DNA of 64,000 bases from Mycobacterium sp. URHB0044 (GCF_000620625.1 NZ_JIAW01000013.1:1-64000), one strand, 5' to 3'; numbered from the stretch's first letter, positions 25,223-34,393 are shown. Numbers and translations: made by a program. Notes: generated by a model not told the origin, from the sequence alone.

Positions 25223-26629
25223 GTGTTGCTGGCCTCGTTGAACCCTGCGTCGGTCGCCGCCGGCCACGACGTCGGCGACGCCGTCCGCATCGATGGAGTC
25301 ACGCTGAGTCGCAGCGACCTCGTCGGCGCCGCGACGTCGGTCGCGGAGCGTGTCGGCGGCGCCCACCGCGTCGCGGTGCTGGCCACGCCGACCGCCGCGA
25401 CCGTGCTGGCAGTGACGGGCTGCCTGATCGCGGGCGTACCGGTCGTCCCGGTGCCTGCCGATGTCGGCGTCGCCGAGCGCCGTCACATCCTCACCGACTC
25501 GGGTGCGCAAGCCTGGCTGGGCGACCTCCCGGACGAGACCGAGGGACTGCCCCACATACCGGTTCGGATGCACGCCCGGTCGTGGCACCGCTATCAGGAG
25601 CCGTCGCCAGATGCCACCGCGCTGATCATCTACACCTCCGGAACCACGGGCCCGCCCAAGGGTGTGCTGATCAGCCGCCGGGCGATCGCAGCCGACATCG
25701 ACGCCCTCGCGCACGCGTGGCAGTGGACACCCGACGACACCCTGGTGCACGGACTGCCGCTGTTCCACGTGCACGGCCTGGTGCTCGGACTCCTCGGCTC
25801 GCTGCGGATCGGAAATCGCTTCGTGCACACGGGAAGACCGACGCCGCAGGCGTACGCCGCGGCGCACGGCTCGCTGTACTTCGGCGTGCCGACGGTGTGG
25901 TCGCGCGTCGTCGTCGACGTCGATGCGGCGCTGGCACTGGCGCCGGCGCGGCTGCTGGTTTCGGGCAGCGCCCCCTTGCCCGTGCCGGTGTTCGACGGGC
26001 TCGTCCGGCTGACCGGCCATGCGCCCGTGGAGCGCTACGGCAGCACCGAATCGCTGATCACGCTGAGCACCCTCGCCGACGGGGAACGCAGGCCCGGCTG
26101 GGTGGGGCTGCCCCTGGCCGGCGTATCGACCAGATTGGTCGACGACGACGGTGCGGAGGTGGCGCACGACGGGGAAACCATTGGGCGCCTTGAGGTTCGG
26201 AGCCCTACGCTCTTCGACGGTTACCTGAACCGGCCGGACGCCACCGCGGAAGTCCTCGACGGCGACGGCTGGTACCGGACCGGTGACGTGGCGGTGGTCG
26301 ACGGCGGGGGAATGCACCGCATCGTCGGGCGCGAATCCGTGGACCTGATCAAGTCGGGCGGCTACCGCGTCGGCGCAGGCGAGATCGAGGCCGTGCTGCT
26401 GGGGCACGCCGGCGTCAGCGAGGCGGCTGTGGTCGGTGTCCCCGACGACGACCTCGGGCAGCGGATCGTCGCGTTCGTCGTCGGTGAGGCCCAACCGGCT
26501 GACCTGATCGACTTCGTCGCGGCGCAGCTTTCGGTGCACAAGCGGCCCCGCGAGGTGCGGGTCGTCGACGGTCTGCCCCGCAACGCGATGGGCAAGGTGC
26601 TGAAGAAGGAGTTGGTCACGTGGGCCTGA
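25223..26629 (+). CDS. fadD36: Acyl-CoA synthetase FadD36
   Basis: A 468-residue ANL-family adenylate-forming ligase that activates a carboxylic acid with ATP and CoA. The P-loop motif YTSGTTGPPKGV, the ERYGSTES motif, WYRTGDVAVVDGGG and the C-terminal catalytic Lys in GMGKVLKKEL region (NAMGKVLKK) are visible. It matches M. tuberculosis Rv1193 at the start LLASLNP as I recall it, so GTG 25223 is taken rather than earlier in-frame codons. It is shorter than most FadD proteins; malonyl-CoA synthetase-like members have this length, so a short or dicarboxylic acid is plausible. Confidence 0.88.
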   Translation: MLLASLNPASVAAGHDVGDAVRIDGVTLSRSDLVGAATSVAERVGGAHRVAVLATPTAATVLAVTGCLIAGVPVVPVPADVGVAERRHILTDSGAQAWLGDLPDETEGLPHIPVRMHARSWHRYQEPSPDATALIIYTSGTTGPPKGVLISRRAIAADIDALAHAWQWTPDDTLVHGLPLFHVHGLVLGLLGSLRIGNRFVHTGRPTPQAYAAAHGSLYFGVPTVWSRVVVDVDAALALAPARLLVSGSAPLPVPVFDGLVRLTGHAPVERYGSTESLITLSTLADGERRPGWVGLPLAGVSTRLVDDDGAEVAHDGETIGRLEVRSPTLFDGYLNRPDATAEVLDGDGWYRTGDVAVVDGGGMHRIVGRESVDLIKSGGYRVGAGEIEAVLLGHAGVSEAAVVGVPDDDLGQRIVAFVVGEAQPADLIDFVAAQLSVHKRPREVRVVDGLPRNAMGKVLKKELVTWA

Positions 26630-26970
26630 CGTTCGACGAGATCTGCATCGACTCGCACGACGCCAAAGCTCTGGGCGAATGGTGGTCTCAGGTGCTGGGC
26701 TGGCCCTCCGACGTGGACTCCGACGGCGACGTCCTGCTGGTCGCCCCGCCCGGCGCCGGGCCCAACTGGTTGTTCATCGGGGTACCCGACGACAAGGTCG
26801 TCAAGAACCGCATTCACTTCGACTTCCGGCCCGACGATCAACAGGCCGAGGTTGACCGCGTCGTCGCACTTGGTGCCCGCCACGTCGACATCGGCCAGGG
26901 CGACGAGTCGTGGGTGGTGCTGGCCGACCCCGAGGGCAACGAATTCTGCATCCTCGCCGCCCATTCCTGA
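26620..26970 (+). CDS. VOC (glyoxalase/bleomycin-resistance fold) protein
   Basis: A 116-residue single-module VOC protein: FDEICIDSHDAKALGEWWSQVLGW at the front, a middle IHFDFRPDD strand and the closing VLADPEGNEFCIL. GTG 26620 overlaps the last codons of fadD36 by 10 bases, so it is translated with it. The metal ligands expected in VOC enzymes (His/Glu) are partly recognisable. Function unknown; it may act on a product related to the CoA ligase. Confidence 0.87.
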   Translation: MGLTFDEICIDSHDAKALGEWWSQVLGWPSDVDSDGDVLLVAPPGAGPNWLFIGVPDDKVVKNRIHFDFRPDDQQAEVDRVVALGARHVDIGQGDESWVVLADPEGNEFCILAAHS

Positions 26971-27124
26971 GGACCGTTCGCGGCGAACGAGAATCTGCCC
27001 GATACCCCCTGCTGCGTCCTATGCGCATTTTCCACGCCACGGCTGTGCTCGGGGCCGCGAGGCGGCGATCGACAACCCTGGGGTAGGACTGGCCGTTAGG
27101 GCGCAGACCGGTATGTTCGCGCCC

Positions 27125-28405
27125 TCAGCCCCGGATCAGTCCTTCGAGGAGGTCCGCGGCGCGCAGCCGCCCCGGCGAGGCCTGCAGCCGTCGTGACGCC
27201 GCCCCCAGTCGCTTGCCGAGCACCTCGTCGCCGATCAACTGGCCGATCGTCGAATGTAGCTCTTCGTCGGTAAACTCATACGTGGAAAGCCTTACGCCGT
27301 AACCGCATTCGTCGATGCGCTGCGCGTTGTCGTACTGATCCCAGAACAGCGGCAGCACGATCGTCGGCACCCCGAACGTGAACGCCTCGCCGACGGTGTT
27401 GTTGCCGCCGTGGGTGATCATCACGTCGCACTGCGGCACGATCGCCGTCTGCGGAACGAATTGCTCGCCCCACATCCGGTCGCCCAGCCTCAGCTGGTCG
27501 TGCAGCGGGCCCATCGACACGATCACCCGATGCGGCGTCCGATCCAGTGAGTCGATGACCCGCTGCATGAGCGGCACGTCCATGCAACCGAGGCTGCCCA
27601 GGGACAGATACACCAACGTGCCTGAATCGCCGACCCTTTCGGCCACGTCGAACGCGCCGTCGGAGTTGCGCGTCGAGGTGTCGATCCGGTGCCACGACGG
27701 ACCGAGCGGTCGCGATCGCGGATAGTCCAGCTCGGCCGGGAACATGTAGAGGTTGAGGTACGGCGACTCGTACTGGAACGCCCCGTCGGGCAGCGGCTCG
27801 GCGTCACACTCCTGATGAAACGCGTTGTAGCGCTCCAATAGTGGGCCGGTGACCCGGCGGTACTCGGCGCGGAACTCGTCCCAGCCGGTGCGGTCGTCGG
27901 CCGGGTACCCGGAGAAGACGGGCGCGATGTCGACGTCGGGCAGCTCCAACGGGTTCGCCGACACCACACGCGCCCACGGACAGCCCGCCAAGGACACCGA
28001 CGGGAAGCTTGCGACGCAGTCGAGCACGATGGCGTCGGGCTGCACTTCCGACCAGATCTCGGTCAGCCGATCGTGCGAATACTCGGCGCCCGCGACGAAT
28101 TCGTCCCAGATCGGCCCCGTCACGGTTTCGAGCTGCTGGATGGTCGGTTTGCGGAACTCCGGTGACGTCACGCGAACGAACTCGGCCCAGCCCTCGCCGA
28201 CCGCTTCACCGCCCTCTGGGGGCGGGGCCAACCGCATGAGGCGTTCCTCGAAGCCGCGGGCAACCAGCTCGCCCTCGAACGACTCCTCGACCACGAACAC
28301 GGTGCGGATGTTCCGTTCGAGCAGGTGATTGCCCAGTGCGACGAGATTGTTGGTGGGTCCCCACGCGCCAGGTTCGGGAAAGAGGGCCACGACGGGCTGC
28401 GTCAT
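27125..28405 (-). CDS. GT1-family (MGT-like) glycosyltransferase
   Basis: A 426-residue glycosyltransferase of the GT-B fold. The N-terminal acceptor domain starts VVALFPEPGAWGPTNNLVALGNHL. The C-terminal donor domain has LVYLSLGSLG, the VPQCDVMITHGGNNTVGEAFTFGVP signature and PLFWDQYDNAQR, which is typical of macrolide and sterol glycosyltransferases using UDP- or TDP-sugars. No signal peptide or membrane segment. The 150 bases on its 3' side (26971-27124) carry no gene. It is divergent from the GH27 gene. Acceptor unknown. Confidence 0.9.
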   Translation of the reverse strand: MTQPVVALFPEPGAWGPTNNLVALGNHLLERNIRTVFVVEESFEGELVARGFEERLMRLAPPPEGGEAVGEGWAEFVRVTSPEFRKPTIQQLETVTGPIWDEFVAGAEYSHDRLTEIWSEVQPDAIVLDCVASFPSVSLAGCPWARVVSANPLELPDVDIAPVFSGYPADDRTGWDEFRAEYRRVTGPLLERYNAFHQECDAEPLPDGAFQYESPYLNLYMFPAELDYPRSRPLGPSWHRIDTSTRNSDGAFDVAERVGDSGTLVYLSLGSLGCMDVPLMQRVIDSLDRTPHRVIVSMGPLHDQLRLGDRMWGEQFVPQTAIVPQCDVMITHGGNNTVGEAFTFGVPTIVLPLFWDQYDNAQRIDECGYGVRLSTYEFTDEELHSTIGQLIGDEVLGKRLGAASRRLQASPGRLRAADLLEGLIRG

Positions 28406-28482
28406 ACCGGCCGAATCTACGCGCGTGCGGCCGTTCAGGCGCTTCCAAACCGACTCCCAGGCTTCGATGCCACGATGGCGGC

Positions 28483-29736
28483 GTGCGTCGACTCATGAGC
28501 CTGATGGCGTGCGTGGCCGTGCTCGCCGGCTGCACGTCGACGACCACCGAGCCGGCCCTGTTGCGCACACCGCCGATGGGCTGGAACTCGTGGAACTCCG
28601 GTGTCCCGCTGACCGAACGGACCGTCGAGCAGACCATCGACGCGATGGTGTCGTCGGGGATGCGCGACGCCGGCTACCGCTACGTCAACCTCGACGCCGG
28701 CTGGGCGGCGCCTACCCGGGACGGCGAGGGCAACCTGCGTGCCGATCCGGACCGGTTTCCGCACGGCATCGCCGCGCTGGCTCGTTACGCGCACGATCGC
28801 GGGATGTTCCTCGGCCTCTATCAGAGCCCGTTCAACCAGGCGTGCGGTCAGGATCCGCGCATCGGGTCCGCCGGTCACGAGGCGGCCGACGCGCGTGCGT
28901 TCGCCGACTGGGGTGTCGACTACCTCAAGTACGACTGGTGCCGGCTACAGGCCGGGCACGACGAACAGGTGAAGTACTTCACGGCGATGCGAGATGCCTT
29001 GCGCGCCAGCGGCCGTCGGATCGCGTACAGCATCAACCCCAACAGTTCCGGTGACCCGTCGGCCGGGTCGGAGTACGACTGGTCCCACATCGCCGACATG
29101 AGCCGCGACGCCATCGACCTGGTGCCTGCCTGGGGCGACGACGGCTTGTGGTCGGAAGGGCTCGCCGGCGTCAGTCAGGCATTCAGCGCCGCAGGCCCGA
29201 CGGCGTCCCGGAGCGGCCCGGCGCACGTGAATGACCCGGACATGCTGGTGGTCGGCATCCCGTGGCTCGCGTTCGCCAGCGGGCACCCGACCATGGCGCT
29301 CGGCCCGCGACGGCCCGACCTGACCGATGCCGAACAGCGCGCGCACTTCTCGTTGTGGGCCATGCTGGCAGCTCCGCTGCTGGCGGGCAACGACATTCGG
29401 TCGATGACCGACGAGACCCGCGACATCTTGACCAACCGCGACGTGATCGCCGTCGACCAGGATCCGTTGCTGGTTCAGGGGGGGCCGCTCCCGGGAGACC
29501 CCCGGGTGATCGTGAAGCGCCTGGCCGACGGTGCGGTAGCGATGGCGTTGTTCAACCCCGACGCCGAGCCCGCGTCGATTCGCGCCGACGCGAGTTCGAG
29601 CGGTCTGCGCCAGGCGAATTGCTACGCCGTGCGTGACCTGTGGGCGCATGCGGACACGACCACCACTGGCGACGTCGAGCGGACGGTGCCGGGACATGGC
29701 GTCGCGATGCTGCGTGTGACGCCGGGTTGCCCGTAG
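28483..29736 (+). CDS. Glycoside hydrolase family 27 (alpha-galactosidase-like) lipoprotein
   Basis: A 417-residue exported protein. A short signal ends in a lipobox LAGC (C17), so it is lipid-anchored outside the cytoplasm. The GH27 barrel starts PPMGWNSWN, has YVNLDAGW, the nucleophile Asp in DYLKYDW (D151) and the conserved NDPDML block near residue 250. GH27 enzymes cut alpha-galactosides or alpha-N-acetylgalactosaminides. The start may be GTG 28483 or ATG 28495. M. tuberculosis has no counterpart here as far as I recall, so this looks like an accessory gene. Its neighbour is a divergent glycosyltransferase. Confidence 0.9.
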   Translation: MRRLMSLMACVAVLAGCTSTTTEPALLRTPPMGWNSWNSGVPLTERTVEQTIDAMVSSGMRDAGYRYVNLDAGWAAPTRDGEGNLRADPDRFPHGIAALARYAHDRGMFLGLYQSPFNQACGQDPRIGSAGHEAADARAFADWGVDYLKYDWCRLQAGHDEQVKYFTAMRDALRASGRRIAYSINPNSSGDPSAGSEYDWSHIADMSRDAIDLVPAWGDDGLWSEGLAGVSQAFSAAGPTASRSGPAHVNDPDMLVVGIPWLAFASGHPTMALGPRRPDLTDAEQRAHFSLWAMLAAPLLAGNDIRSMTDETRDILTNRDVIAVDQDPLLVQGGPLPGDPRVIVKRLADGAVAMALFNPDAEPASIRADASSSGLRQANCYAVRDLWAHADTTTTGDVERTVPGHGVAMLRVTPGCP

Positions 29737-29739
29737 GCG

Positions 29740-30684
29740 TCAGTTGGCGTGCAGTGCTTCGTTGAGCGTGATCCCGGTGCCGTCACGCTTGACGACCTCG
29801 ACCGCGCCGGACAGCGAATTGCGCCGGAACAGAAGGTTGTTCGCGCCCGACAGTTCGCGCGCCTTCACCGTCTCGCCGTCAGAGGTCGTCACCTTGGTGC
29901 CGCCAGTGACGTAGAGGCCGGCCTCGATCACGCAGTCGTTGCCGAGCGAGATGCCCAGGCCCGCGTTCGCACCGAGCAGGCAGCTCTTGCCGACGGAGAT
30001 CACTTCCTTGCCGCCTCCGGACAAGGTGCCCATGATCGAGGCGCCACCGCCGACGTCGGAGCCGTCGCCGACCACGACGCCCGCCGAGATCCGGCCCTCG
30101 ACCATCGACGTGCCGAGGGTGCCGGCGTTGAAGTTCACGAAGCCCTCGTGCATCACGGTGGTGCCGGCGGCCAGGTGCGCGCCCAGCCGTACCCGGTCGG
30201 CATCGGCGATCCGGACGCCCGCCGGGACCACGTAGTCCACCATCCGCGGGAACTTGTCGATGCCGTACACCGTGACGGTTCCGCGCCGACGCAGCCGGGC
30301 CCGGGTCAGCTCGAAGCCGTCGACCGCGCACGGGCCGTAGTTCGTCCACACCACGTTGGTCAGGACACCGAAGATGCCCTCCATGTTGGCGCCGTGTGGG
30401 GTGATCAGCCGGTGGGACAGCAGGTGCAGCCGCAGGTAGGCGTCGTAGGTGTCGGCAGGCTTGTCATCGAGGGACGCGATCGTGGTGCGCACCAGCACGA
30501 TGTCGACGCCGCGGTCGTCGTCGCGACCGGCCAGGGCGCCCAGGTCCTCGGGCACCTCGGCCACCGACAGCCGCGTCGTACCGGATTCGCCGTCCGCGTC
30601 GAGCTCGGGAGCGGGGAACCACGTGTCGAGAACCGTTCCGTCGGCCGCAATGGTGGCCACGCCGACGCCTGATGCAGAAGTCAC
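29740..30684 (-). CDS. dapD: Tetrahydrodipicolinate N-succinyltransferase DapD
   Basis: A 314-residue enzyme that succinylates tetrahydrodipicolinate, the step before DapC. The C-terminal half is a left-handed beta helix of hexapeptide repeats (GAHLAAGTTVMHEGFVNFNAGTLGTSMVEG region), as in the actinobacterial DapD group. GTG 30684 has the hexamer TAGCCT 8 bases upstream on its strand, so the mRNA is probably leaderless. It is divergent from dapE with 71 bases between. Confidence 0.95.
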   Translation of the reverse strand: MTSASGVGVATIAADGTVLDTWFPAPELDADGESGTTRLSVAEVPEDLGALAGRDDDRGVDIVLVRTTIASLDDKPADTYDAYLRLHLLSHRLITPHGANMEGIFGVLTNVVWTNYGPCAVDGFELTRARLRRRGTVTVYGIDKFPRMVDYVVPAGVRIADADRVRLGAHLAAGTTVMHEGFVNFNAGTLGTSMVEGRISAGVVVGDGSDVGGGASIMGTLSGGGKEVISVGKSCLLGANAGLGISLGNDCVIEAGLYVTGGTKVTTSDGETVKARELSGANNLLFRRNSLSGAVEVVKRDGTGITLNEALHAN

Positions 30685-30692
30685 GTCGTCAA

Positions 30693-30698
30693 AGGCTA
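30693..30698 (-). promoter_or_regulatory. -10 box of dapD (TAGCCT)
   Basis: On the minus strand TAGCCT ends 8 bases before the dapD GTG. That spacing puts transcription start on or next to the start codon. Confidence 0.55.
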
Positions 30699-30741
30699 CT
30701 GGACAAGATCCCCCGGTCGCTGCGCTCCTGCCCGCCGGAAC

Positions 30742-30747
30742 TAGCCT
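30742..30747 (+). promoter_or_regulatory. -10 box of dapE (TAGCCT)
   Basis: TAGCCT ends 8 bases before the dapE GTG, the same hexamer and spacing as for dapD on the other strand. Leaderless start expected. Confidence 0.55.
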
Positions 30748-30755
30748 CAGGACTT

Positions 30756-31823
30756 GTGGCCCTGGACTTACGCGCCGATCCGATCGCGCTGACCGCCGCG
30801 CTGGTCGACATTCCCAGCGAGTCGCGGCACGAACAGCGCATCGCCGACGAGATCGAGGCCGCCCTGCGAGCGCAAGCCCCCGGCTTCGAGGTCGTACGGA
30901 ACGGTGACGCGGTGCTGGCCCGCACCAATCTCGGCAGGCCGTCGCGGGTGCTGCTGGCCGGACACACCGACACGGTTCCGGCGGCGGACAATCTGCCGAG
31001 CAGGCTGGTCGACGGCGAACTGCACGGCTGCGGCACGTCGGACATGAAATCGGGCGACGCGGTGTTCCTGCACCTGGCCGCCACCGTCGCGGAGCCCACG
31101 CACGACATCACGCTGGTGATGTACGACTGCGAGGAGATCGAGTCGAGCGCGAACGGGCTCGGCCGGATCGAACGCGAGCTGCCCGACTGGCTGCGCGCCG
31201 ACGTGGCGATCCTCGGCGAGCCGTCGGGGGGATTCATCGAGGCCGGCTGCCAGGGCACCATCCGCGTCGTCGTCAGGGCTGCAGGCACGCGAGCGCACTC
31301 CGCGCGATCGTGGTTGGGCGACAACGCCATTCACAAGCTTGGTGCGGTACTCGACGGGCTCTCGGCGTATCAGGCCCGCAGCGTCGACATCGACGGCTGC
31401 ACGTATCGCGAAGGACTGTCGGCTGTTCGGATCGACGGCGGCGTCGCCGGCAACGTGATCCCCGACGCCGCGTCGGTCACGGTCAACTTCCGCTTCGCGC
31501 CCGACCGCAGCGTCGATGCCGCGCTGGCCCACGTGCGGGAGGTGCTCGACGGCCTCGACGTCGACATCGAATTGACCGACGCCGCGGCGGGCGCACTGCC
31601 CGGGCTGGCCAAACCGGCCGCTGCCGCGCTGGTGGCGGCCGCAGGCGGACAGGTGCGCGCGAAGTACGGCTGGACCGACGTGGCGCGGTTCGCGGCGCTC
31701 GGCATCCCGGCGGTCAATTACGGGCCCGGTGATCCGAACCTCGCGCACCGCGTCGACGAGCGTGTGCAGGTCGCGCAGATCACCGCCGCCACGGAGATGT
31801 TGCGGAAATATCTGGTTGCGTGA
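30756..31823 (+). CDS. dapE: Succinyl-diaminopimelate desuccinylase DapE
   Basis: A 355-residue M20-family zinc peptidase that removes succinate to give L,L-DAP. Metal ligands are visible in LLAGHTDTVP, GCGTSDMKSG, YDCEEIE and near the end in PGDPNLAHRVDE. GTG 30756 follows a -10 box at 8 bases and gives the length I recall for M. tuberculosis DapE. It completes, with dapC and dapD in this window, three succinylase steps of DAP synthesis. Confidence 0.95.
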   Translation: MALDLRADPIALTAALVDIPSESRHEQRIADEIEAALRAQAPGFEVVRNGDAVLARTNLGRPSRVLLAGHTDTVPAADNLPSRLVDGELHGCGTSDMKSGDAVFLHLAATVAEPTHDITLVMYDCEEIESSANGLGRIERELPDWLRADVAILGEPSGGFIEAGCQGTIRVVVRAAGTRAHSARSWLGDNAIHKLGAVLDGLSAYQARSVDIDGCTYREGLSAVRIDGGVAGNVIPDAASVTVNFRFAPDRSVDAALAHVREVLDGLDVDIELTDAAAGALPGLAKPAAAALVAAAGGQVRAKYGWTDVARFAALGIPAVNYGPGDPNLAHRVDERVQVAQITAATEMLRKYLVA

Positions 31824-31829
31824 CGCGGC

Positions 31830-31976
31830 TACTATGGTCGTTGTACCTGTAGTCAGACAGAGGCGGGCCGCAAACATGCTGGGAGACGACATCTCCGGAT
31901 AAAACCGGAGCACACGTCGTTCGTCCTTTCCTCGTGCCGCGGCGCGATGCCGCGGTCTCACCGAGAGACCTCTCGC
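31830..31976 (+). promoter_or_regulatory. Structured leader with 8-codon upstream ORF before the ABC-F gene
   Basis: TACTAT at 31830-31835 is a good -10 box. An upstream ORF at 31876-31902 reads Met-Leu-Gly-Asp-Asp-Ile-Ser-Gly then TAA. GGAGA (31882-31886) can pair with TCTCC (31892-31896), or CTCCGG (31893-31898) with CCGGAG (31905-31910); the two share bases and exclude each other. A last hairpin, GGTCTC (31954-31959) with GAGACC (31965-31970), covers the GAGAG that should be the ribosome site of ATG 31977. This is the layout of a ribosome-controlled attenuator. Confidence 0.6.
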
Positions 31977-33590
31977 ATGTCTGACATTTCCATCGTCTTC
32001 TCACATCTGTCCTTCGGCTGGCCCGACGACACCCCGCTGTTCGCCGACCTGTCCTTCACGATCCCGGCGGGCCGGACCGGCTTGGTGGCGCCGAACGGTG
32101 CGGGCAAGAGCACGCTGCTCAAGCTCGCAGCGGGGGAGTACCAACCCACCGCCGGTTCCATCACCGTCGACGGCACGCTCGGATATCTGCCGCAGACGTT
32201 GCCGTTCGATGCGGAGCGGACCGTCGCCGACGTCCTTGGCGTCGCTCCGATCATCGGCGCGTTGGACGCCCTCGCCGCGGGCGACGCCTCGGACGAGGTC
32301 TTCGCCGCGATCGGCGACGACTGGGACGTCGAGGAGCGGCTTCGTGCCCAACTCGACCGGCTGGGCCTGGCCGGCCTGACACTCGACCGGCCGTTGGGAT
32401 CACTCAGCGGTGGCGAGGTGGTGTCGGTCGGGCTGGCCGCGCAGCTGCTCAGGCGCCCCGACGTGCTGCTGCTCGACGAACCGACCAACAACCTCGACGC
32501 CGACGCCCGGCAGCGGCTGTACGCCGCGCTCGACGACTTCGGCGGCACCCTGCTGGTGGTCAGCCACGACCGCGTACTGCTCGACCGGATGGACCGCATC
32601 GCCGAGCTGCGCGGAAGTGAAATGACCTTCTACGGAGGCAGTTTCACCGACTACGAGGCCGCGGTGGAAGCCGCGCAACGCGCCGCCGCGGCCGACGTGC
32701 GCAACGCGGAACTGCAGTTGAAGCGCGAGAAGCAACAGATGCAGCAGGCAAGGGAACGCGCGGCGCGGCGATCGGGAACCGCCGCCCGCAACGTCAAGAA
32801 CGCCGGCCTGCCCAAGATCGTCGCGGGCAAGCTCAAGCGCGACGCGCAGGAATCCGCCGCCCGGTCCGACGAGGTGCACGCCAAGCGGGTCGACGACGCC
32901 AGGGCTCGACTCGGCGCGGCAGAGCTCGCGTTGCGCGACGACGACGCGCTCGTGCTCGACCTGCCGGATACCGACGTGCCGGTTGGCCGCACCGTCCTCG
33001 CCGCGCGGGGTCTTCGGATGAGCAGGGGAGGGCGGGACCTGTTCGCGGACAACGGCATCGACCTGGACATCCGCGGACCGGAACGGATCGCGCTCACCGG
33101 ACCGAACGGGGCGGGCAAGTCGACGCTGCTGCGCATCATCGCCGGCGACCTGACGCCGGAGCACGGCGACGTGCAACGAGCCGACGGGCGGATCGCGTAT
33201 CTGTCCCAGCGGCTGGATCTGCTCGACCCCGAGCGCACGGTGGCAGAGAGTCTCGCCGCGTTCGCGCCCAGCGTGACCCATACCCGTCGCATGCACCTCT
33301 TGGCGCAGTTCCTGTTTCGCGGCGACCACATCCACCTGCCCGTAGGGTCGCTGTCGGGCGGTGAACGGCTACGGGCGACGTTGGTGTGCGTGCTCAACGC
33401 CGAGCCCGCACCGCAACTGTTGTTGCTCGACGAGCCGACCAACAACCTCGACCTCGTGAGCGTCGGTCAGCTGGAGTCGGCGTTGAACGCCTATCGGGGG
33501 GCGTTCGTGGTGGTCAGCCACGACGAAAGCTTCCTGGAAGCCATTGGGGTCCAACGGCGTCTGGTGCTCGCCGACGGTCGGCTCGGTTAG
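31977..33590 (+). CDS. ABC-F ATPase, probable ribosome-protection antibiotic resistance factor
   Basis: A 537-residue soluble protein with two ABC ATPase domains and no membrane segment. Walker A motifs are APNGAGKST (38-46) and GPNGAGKST (about 375-385); each domain has an LSGGE signature and LLLDEPTNNLD. The linker between them is rich in Lys/Arg/Gln (KREKQQMQQARERAARR), as in ABC-F proteins that enter the ribosomal E site. ATG 31977 is chosen from the conserved start and the leader structure. Resistance to macrolides, lincosamides or streptogramins is likely by analogy with inducible mycobacterial ABC-F genes; a housekeeping role is the alternative. Confidence 0.88.
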   Translation: MSDISIVFSHLSFGWPDDTPLFADLSFTIPAGRTGLVAPNGAGKSTLLKLAAGEYQPTAGSITVDGTLGYLPQTLPFDAERTVADVLGVAPIIGALDALAAGDASDEVFAAIGDDWDVEERLRAQLDRLGLAGLTLDRPLGSLSGGEVVSVGLAAQLLRRPDVLLLDEPTNNLDADARQRLYAALDDFGGTLLVVSHDRVLLDRMDRIAELRGSEMTFYGGSFTDYEAAVEAAQRAAAADVRNAELQLKREKQQMQQARERAARRSGTAARNVKNAGLPKIVAGKLKRDAQESAARSDEVHAKRVDDARARLGAAELALRDDDALVLDLPDTDVPVGRTVLAARGLRMSRGGRDLFADNGIDLDIRGPERIALTGPNGAGKSTLLRIIAGDLTPEHGDVQRADGRIAYLSQRLDLLDPERTVAESLAAFAPSVTHTRRMHLLAQFLFRGDHIHLPVGSLSGGERLRATLVCVLNAEPAPQLLLLDEPTNNLDLVSVGQLESALNAYRGAFVVVSHDESFLEAIGVQRRLVLADGRLG

Positions 33591-34393
33591 AGCGACTGCT
33601 GCGGACGGGTCTGCGCCGGTTCGCGACGCTCGGGTGTGGGTGGCGGTTCCGGTGCCCTGCCCTGCTCCGCGGACTTCCCGGGCTGGGCCTCGTCGCGCTG
33701 GCCGGACGGCGCCTCGCGCGGTTCGTTGCGGCGTTCGTCGTCCTTGGACTCCTTGTCGCCGGGCCGATCACCGTCCTTGGCCTCGTCGGCTCCCGCCCCA
33801 GCCGCTCCTGCGGATCCGGCAGCCGCCTGAACGATGCCCTGGACGCCCTGCATGACTTGTTGCGGAAGCTGTTGCAGCCCTTGGGCGAGACCCTGCAGCG
33901 GCTGCGCAATGGACTGCGCCATCTGACCGACCTGCTGTCCGATCTGTCCGACCATCTGGCCCATCATGTCGGCACCGCCACCCGCACCCGCACCGCCGGC
34001 GCCCGCCGCACCCCCGCCTGCGCCCGCTGCCCCGGCGGGCCCGCCACCACCGGGCGCGCCCCCAGCCTCGGCGGCCTGCATCGTCTCGGCCGCCTTCCGG
34101 AGCGTCTCGGCACCCTTCTGGTCGCCCTGCTCGTACATCTGGGCGGCCTTCCGCAACAACTCCGAGATGGTCTGACCGGACGTCGACGTGGCCTGCAACG
34201 TGCCCTGCCTGCTGCCGAGGACCTGTCCGAGGGCGGTGCTGACCGCTGACGCGATGGGGCCGTGCGACGTCTCGACACCGAGCGCTTCGGGTGCGGCCGA
34301 TCCCATCACCTGCGAGAGGGCCGACACCACCTGGTCGTGAACCTGAGAGAAGTTGCGCACGCCATCGGGTTGTACGTACAGCGGTTCATTCAC
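33587..34393 (-). CDS. EspC-family type VII secretion target with long Gly/Gln/Pro tail
   Basis: A 268-residue protein. Residues 1-95 match small EspC/DUF2580-type ESX substrates: VQPDGVRNFSQVHDQVVSAL, GHGP-like SHGPIASAVSTAL, and ...SELLRKAAQMYEQGD ending. Then come an Ala/Gly-rich run, a Met/Gln-rich helix repeat (GQMVGQIGQQVGQMAQ) and a charged Pro-rich end. GTG 34393 has no other good rival. It lies 42 bases after an EspA/EspE-like gene, the usual pairing of partner substrates. Stop overlaps the ABC-F stop by four bases, convergently. Confidence 0.72.
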   Translation of the reverse strand: MNEPLYVQPDGVRNFSQVHDQVVSALSQVMGSAAPEALGVETSHGPIASAVSTALGQVLGSRQGTLQATSTSGQTISELLRKAAQMYEQGDQKGAETLRKAAETMQAAEAGGAPGGGGPAGAAGAGGGAAGAGGAGAGGGADMMGQMVGQIGQQVGQMAQSIAQPLQGLAQGLQQLPQQVMQGVQGIVQAAAGSAGAAGAGADEAKDGDRPGDKESKDDERRNEPREAPSGQRDEAQPGKSAEQGRAPEPPPTPERREPAQTRPQQSL

